In this document: one piece after another, positions 36,652 to 42,249 of the stretch
Layout of the letters: each line of letters begins with the position of its first letter
Numbering within the stretch: the stretch's first letter is position 1
Assembly: GCA_011800805.1 (NCBI GenBank)
Contig: MPNW01000167.1
Span: 242,506 to 284,754, forward strand
Length of the DNA: 42,249 nt
Reading direction: 5' to 3'
Source of the DNA: Hirudo medicinalis
Taxonomy: Eukaryota > Annelida > Clitellata > Hirudinida > Hirudinidae
The notes under the pieces: generated by a model
What the model saw: the letters and a program-made list of their open reading frames with translations, nothing else
Told to the model about the DNA's origin: nothing
The model's database searches: none
Translations under genes and position numbers: made by a program

Positions 36652-37564
36652 GCAAGTTAAATTCGAAATTAGCTACTAACAAAATGTTAAGCAGCACATA
36701 ATCCGTAAACAAAATAAATTGCGACATAAAGAGAAAGCAGCTTGCTACTTTAAAATAAAGTTTGATTTAAATTGTTTATAAATAATAAACATTGACAAAA
36801 TTTGCATTCTGAATTATGTTTGCCAGTATTTATAAATGATGCACATTATTGGAAAAAATAAAAGAAAAACATTAAAATTATAGTAAATAGTCCTATTTAA
36901 GCTGTTTGAAGCACTGAAACTGAAGCATATCCCGATGCCATCAAACAAGATTAAATACGATAATATACGAAGCATCGCGGTTCTAGGCAAAGTTGTTAAG
37001 ATACATTTATCTTAAAACCCATTTATCAAAAACGCAATCTTTATGAAGCACCTCGCGATGCGAAACCGGCCCCAAACAAGATCTCCGGTATTTTACCGGA
37101 AAAGTAAACAAAGTAATGATTTGTTTTTCTCTTTTAAATTCAACATTGATAATTATAAATTTATTGGGAAAAACTTTTAGCATTAATTTGCATAGTGAAA
37201 CATCCAAGAAGTTTGGAGGTCGTTAAATAATTGACTGAAATCTTAACTCCTGACAGATTATCAATTGATAAATAAGCTTCTTTAGAACAATTATCAAATA
37301 CAAGACTTTGTTACACCTGAGTAGTCTTGGTGAGAAAACTACAAATATACAGCACAAAGTCAGGAAACCTAATTTGGCAAAGATCTTTCCATTTCCCAAT
37401 GTTAAAGTGTAACCCTTTCCCCAACCTACGAGAGTGATAAGAGAAAAAATATCGTTGGCTAATTCTTGGAAAATACTGTTAAGTAATTGAAATCATCTAA
37501 TCCATATTTCCCCATTGCGCATAGCCCAATCTACGCTATCATAAAATTCCTCAAACCAAGGCCT
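36652..37564. other. Upstream of the F-box/E2 gene
   Basis: No gene is recognised. A perfect small hairpin, TCCGGTA-TTT-TACCGGA, is at 37084-37100. The minus-strand open frame 37007-37207 matches nothing I know. Confidence 0.4.
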
Positions 37565-37737
37565 ATATATAGGGCCCAGTAAATTTTATGGGCCCGCCCA
37601 GGTTTTAAAATATTGAAATTTTACAATCATATCCTTTTTGTGCTTTTCTATTACCAAATTGACATAATATATGGGCCCGTGGCCTACTAGGACTACTACT
37701 ATGCCTACTAAGATGCCGCGATTTCTGTCGGCGGCCC
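37565..37737 (-). repeat. GGGCCGCCGACAGAAAT repeat, copy 2 (longer)
   Basis: Reverse orientation of 12868-12985: the minus strand reads AGGGCCGCCGACAGAAAT, then TATGTCAATTTGGTAATAGA, then GCGGGCCCATAAAAT. This copy has about 40 extra bases after the first block, with GTAGTAGTCCTAGTAGGCC-like sequence. Non-coding; probably a short DNA transposon derivative. Bases 37738-38440 that follow show no recognisable feature. Confidence 0.6.
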
Positions 37738-38442
37738 TGTTCACACACAAGTCATGCTAGAGAAACATGTTTAACATTACAGACAATGCAATCGTGGGCT
37801 TAACAAATTAACACCTGTTTATCAAATAACCTTCAGCCAATTCGAATGGCTGCCAAATGACAGAAAGAGCTGATGTCAATTATTTCACACAAGGAACATT
37901 CTGATATTTTACGAGAGGAATGGTTAGGTGAAGATGATGCTGATTTGACTAGATTCATCAGTTCAATAAAGTGATGGAAATGATGAATCCGATACTATGC
38001 CTATTGTCACAATAGACCATTTGAATTTCCCAAGTGAAGATGATAGAAGCTGACTTTAAAAAATTGACAACAATATTCAGTTTAACTATTATTTTATTTA
38101 CTTTCAAAATAAAACAGTCGCAAATTCAAAGTGTTACAAGGTACAAATTAAAATTGTATAAAACATTTTGAGGAGGTCTTTAAAAGTTTGACAGTTGTTG
38201 ACAAAGGGGAGGGAAGAGTCAAAAATTATCTTAAATTTGTTAACATAATTAATGGAAGACCCCATATGTAATATAATGCCCCTCATCCACTCACCGTATT
38301 TTGTCCTGGCTTCGATTATTACACTGAATTAAAGCCTCGAATTTTTACTTAGTAGGTGTCAATACTCGAATTATATTAATTTATTCTCAATTTCAGTTAA
38401 GTGAATTTGCTTTAGCTTGACTTAACAAAATTGTAGTGATCT

Positions 38443-38740
38443 TTAGGGATTGACTCTTGACCACTGAAGAATCACTTCACTTCTTGCCCAGTAGCCTTCA
38501 GACTCCAGGCCAATCTTGAATTCTTCCGCAGTTCTTGATTCCACCGTTTGTGCCTTGAGCTTATTCCAGCTATCAACCAACTGTGGCACTAAAAATCTAC
38601 TTCCAAAACTCCCCGTTGCTTTCTTAAACATCTTATATCGGTATACTCTTGTTCTTATATCTCTGGCAGCTTCAAGGAACTTTCCTGGGTCAACACTGAA
38701 GAAAGTTATTTTAATCGAGTTAAATATTTGCATTGCTTAT
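38443..38740 (-). mobile_element. Possible LINE ORF2 C-terminal remnant
   Basis: The minus strand reads DIRTRVYRYKMFKKATGSFG, then FLVPQLVDSWNKLKAQTVES and AEEFKIGLES. The pattern 'F..R.V..WN.L...VV.A.....FK..LD' is the conserved C terminus of CR1/L2-type LINE proteins and of their degenerate copies. Only this end is present. Confidence 0.5.
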
Positions 38741-39106
38741 CAGTTTTGTGGCAATCGCAACTTAATTACTTAATTAGACGAACAGCTCAGATGTATTTTG
38801 AGTTTCTCACCCCATCGCTGTTATAAAGCAACACAAGTGTTTTAAATTTCTGTTTCTTTCGACGTTGCGCATTTCTTCGTTCATGACACTGTTGTCTACT
38901 TCAGGTTGGGCGCCATTGTTTTTTCGTAAGTCGAATAAATATAGACCGATATAATTATCGAAAAACACATTGTTCTTTGTCTAGAGCTAATAACGGATTA
39001 CCCATGCCTTTGCGCTATGGTTATTTAAAAAGCACATTCCAGTCGAAAAGGTTAAATCAGTGAATTCAAACCATCGATCTAACAAATTACTATTTCATAT
39101 TCTAAC

Positions 39107-42048
39107 ATGTGGACCCAGTCGCAATCTCCAAGGGCTGGAGGAGTTAATAGCATGCAAAATTCTGTTGGCGTGTCTTCTAAGACTTTTACATCTGGCAAAA
39201 ACATTTTCTGCGTTGGAGAAGAGTTAAAAATTGCGGCTAATATTGCGTTGGAGAGATTTCGACTTTCAGAGGATCAACAAGGTTTATATACAAGTTACAG
39301 TCTTTTTGTTATGATGTTCCACAAGACCTTTCAATAATTTTATGATGGAGTATTGTTATTAAAAGTAATTAAAACGGTTTAGATTATTTTTTATTCATCT
39401 AGAATTAGATTTCCCATCTTCATTGACCTCTAACGAACGAGCCTACATACACAAACTCTGTGCCAATTATGGATTTAAATCTAAAAGCAAAGGGTATACA
39501 GTTATTGCATAACTCTTGCATAATCATATATTTTACATTTCTCTGATTGTTTAATCAACAGTAAAGGAACGAGTCGCTATCTGACCGTCATGAAGAAAGA
39601 TTCAAATTGGCAGAGTTGTGCTTTGAGCAATATCCATCTAGTTAGGAATTCAAGACATCAGATTCAGAATTTGTTGCAGAAGAATCCTGTCACTTCCAAA
39701 GAACGGCAGGAACTTCAACTTCGAGTTGAAAGGAATCAAATAAATGAAAGTAGGAGTAATCAATTGATGTAGTTGAGATTGAATTTATTAATGTTACTTC
39801 AAAGATTTTGTTGTTTCAATTCTAAAAGTTTGTAAGCATCAATGAGTAGGTGCATATTATATTATTATGTGATCCTTAGTGCTTTTTGCAATCTCTTTAC
39901 TAAAGTCACACATTCTCCTGCCACATTAGCTTCATATTCTTATGGTTTTGACTTTAAAATTTCCACCTTATAATCTTTTCATGAAATATCTGGAATTCAG
40001 CATCACTTGTTAGCAGATAATGATTCTAGATAATTGTCAGAAGTGCTAAGTATTGAAAATAAAGAATTGAAATATGCTTTTAGTTTACTGACAGTGATCT
40101 GAATGAAGTTGAAGCATCTGAGGAGATATTCTAAAACTTTAATCATGAATAAGTTTCCAACTTTTTTGAAGGTATCATGAAAGAAATTGCCAAAACAACA
40201 ACTGGTCGACTGAACAATGGAGTGGCTCAAGTCCCACCCCAGTGCTCCAATTCTTATGAGTTTTCATCTCTTCAAGAAGTACTCCCAGTTAATATGATGA
40301 AAGATGTCATCATTAAGACCATCAATGACAACAAAGTCACCCTCATTGTAGGTGAAACTGGTTCTGGAAAAACCACACAGGTTAGAGGCTACCAAGAATA
40401 TTAAGTGTTGTTTTGCACATAATTTTATGAGTAGCCAATTAATAAGGAGGATATAATTTATATTTTAATTTATTCAATTTATTTTCTTCCTCAGATCCCA
40501 CAAATGATCTTGAATGACTGCCAGGCAAACAACAAACCTTGTAGGATCTTTTGCACCCAGCCGCGGAGGCTCTCGGCCTTGACCGTTGCCGAAAGGGTGG
40601 CTGCGGAAAGGGGAGAAAAGATCGGACAGTCTGTGGGATATCAAATACGACTGGAAAGCAGGTGTCTGTAACATTTTTTGATAAGAAAACATTATTTTGA
40701 TTTGGATGTTGTACTGTGATATGGTAATGACTGAAAAGACTTTGTTAAATAATTAGTTGCATTATTAATATGAATTTGTTTATTTTCAAACTTATGTGCT
40801 TTTATATATTTTGCTCATCATTTATAGTGCTTCTATCAAGTTAATTATTGATGCATTTCCTTGATTTCATAGGGTCTCCCCCAAAACAATTCTTACATTT
40901 TGTACAAATGGTGTTTTGTTGAGGACTTTAATGGCAGGGGATCAGACAATATCCTATGTCACTCATGTTATTGTGGTCAGTGGTTCTTAAATTCTGAACA
41001 ATTAACTTTTAAATTTGATTTTGAATTTCTAAAAATAAATTTTGGACATCTACAAATAAATATTTTACATTTTGTACATCATCATATTATTTCTTTTCTT
41101 TTATGATTTCATCACCAGGATGAAATCCATGAGAGAGACAGATTTTGTGACTTTCTTCTCATAGTATTGAAGGAATTGTTCCCAAAGATGAAACATCTGA
41201 GATTGGTGCTCATGAGTGCCAATGTCAACACACAACTCTTTATTTCCTACTTTATAGGATGTTCTGTCCTTCACGGTAGGATTTCGTGACGTACATAGGT
41301 GCATAGAAATGAACTGTTCCATGCAACGAGTTGCTTCAGCAGTTTATATGTTTACATTTCCAATCTCTGAGAGATGTCTTCTCGTTTGCGTGCAAACGAG
41401 CGGATATGTTCACACTTGTATTTGATCTTTCACAACGTTGAATCTGTGAAGTTCGTGCTTCTTCATTCTAAAACTTCTGTTGGATGTTACTTTTAATTTG
41501 TACTTGTTTACTTTCTATTTTCTTTTGCAGTTCCTGGTAGGTTGTTTGATGTGCAAGATTTCTTCCTAGAAGACATCTTGAAGTGGTTGGTGTTGGTGTG
41601 TGTTTTAAGGCTATTTTTCAATTTTATTCTATTCAATTTCAACTTCTAGGACAAATTACACAAACAAAGAGATGGAGAAGAAGAAGAAGCATGTATCAGG
41701 GAAAGGTTGCTTAATAATATGTAAACATAAAATAAATAACTTGTTAATAATGAGTATTTATTAATAAGTTATTGCTGAAGTGGTGATAATATAACCTTGC
41801 ACCTGAAGTTATTTCTTTCAAGTTATTTTATTGAGTTTAAAAAGCTCAAATTAGATTTAAAGGCTTATCAATATGCTTATCAATACCTACATCATATAGG
41901 TGACAAAACAAAGACAGGCTTGGATGAATGGTGCAGAAAGTCTCTGGTAATGAGGTTGGACCAAGGATCTGCTGGAGATGGAAGTGCGACGGAGCGAACG
42001 GGAGACAACATCCAAGGATCAAACACTGCTCTCTTTTCTAAGGCTGAT
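39107..42048 (+). CDS. YTHDC2: YTHDC2-like R3H and DEAH-box RNA helicase, 5' part (10 exons visible)
   Basis: Exons: 39107-39281, 39403-39493, 39562-39749, 40172-40380, 40495-40661, 40873-40975, 41119-41275, 41531-41585, 41650-41705, 41900-42048. All are in frame with GT-AG borders; 450 codons, then the gene leaves the window. YTHDC2 is a 3'-5' RNA helicase that binds m6A RNA in germ cells. The N terminus holds an R3H domain ([41 protein letters not shown]). The helicase begins with [11 protein letters not shown] and Walker [11 protein letters not shown]. Then come [55 protein letters not shown] (DEIH in place of the more usual DEAH) and LMSAN as motif [23 protein letters not shown] matches the vertebrate insert that follows. 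The YTH domain lies outside, so orthology is inferred from the front half. The intron 39750-40171 shows nothing else. Confidence 0.9.
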
Positions 42049-42122
42049 GTGAGATTATCATCTGATAATTTTCAGCCATGAATTATTTGATTTAATTGAT
42101 TTTTTCACACATCCTTCAGAGG

Positions 42123-42190
42123 ATAATAATAATAATAATAATAGTTAATTTATAATGCGCCATTTGCATAGCGTCAGAGGCGCCTTGTGT
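42123..42190 (+). repeat. ATA microsatellite and start of a dispersed repeat copy
   Basis: (AAT)n from 42123 to 42142, then from 42144 GTTAATTTATAATGCGCC and AGCGTCAGAGGCGCC, which matches the first part of the copy at 7050-7266. The sequence to the window end (AGGTGGGTTTTCAGGTGACG) resembles GCGC-type repeats known from several marine invertebrates. It lies in an intron of the YTHDC2-like gene. Confidence 0.55.
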
Positions 42191-42249
42191 CTTCATTTGC
42201 TTCATGTTGGTGTCCTGAAGAGGTGGGTTTTCAGGTGACGTTTGAAGAG

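Overview
This is animal nuclear DNA, most likely from an invertebrate. It is AT-rich, carries intron-split genes with short introns and GT-AG (once GC-AG) boundaries, and is littered with decayed animal-type transposons (hAT, Tc1/mariner, Ty3/gypsy, non-LTR, tRNA-like SINEs). The genes do not settle the phylum. There are no bacterial operons, CRISPR arrays or rRNA genes.

Seven protein genes could be rebuilt exon by exon, with reading frame kept across every junction except one. From left to right: METTL9 (-, 7858-9054, 5 exons); MFSD12-like (-, 13691-15917, 9 exons); mitochondrial methionyl-tRNA synthetase MARS2 (+, 19681-23306, 13 exons); ZDHHC17/HIP14-type ankyrin palmitoyltransferase (-, 23469-27950, 15 exons); an intronless type II membrane protein resembling beta-mannosyltransferases (+, 32203-33633); a seven-exon gene joining a CxxC zinc module, an F-box and an E2 domain whose active-site Cys is Gly (-, 34718-36651); and the 5' part of a YTHDC2-like R3H/DEAH helicase (+, from 39107, running off the right edge). 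MARS2 and ZDHHC17 converge with 162 bases between stop codons; the mannosyltransferase-like gene and the F-box/E2 gene also converge, about 1.1 kb apart. The genes are unrelated housekeeping and membrane functions, with no sign of a joint pathway.

The left 7 kb is a transposon graveyard: a ZMYM1-like hAT on the minus strand split by a second hAT, then fragments of an unnamed element, a Tc1/mariner and a ZBED5-like hAT. Between METTL9 and MFSD12 lie a Ty3/gypsy pol piece (-) abutting a gag piece (+), a short tandem repeat and another hAT scrap. Between MFSD12 and MARS2 is a non-LTR retrotransposon end that contains an exact 122-base duplication around a single N and a 110-N gap, both assembly features. 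Between ZDHHC17 and the mannosyltransferase-like gene sit a foldback/SINE-like repeat and a gypsy element with one LTR and an internal deletion, inserted beside a hAT fragment.

The most notable items are the F-box/pseudo-E2 fusion and the single-exon mannosyltransferase-like gene. Family assignments rest on recognising protein motifs by eye; no database search was run.
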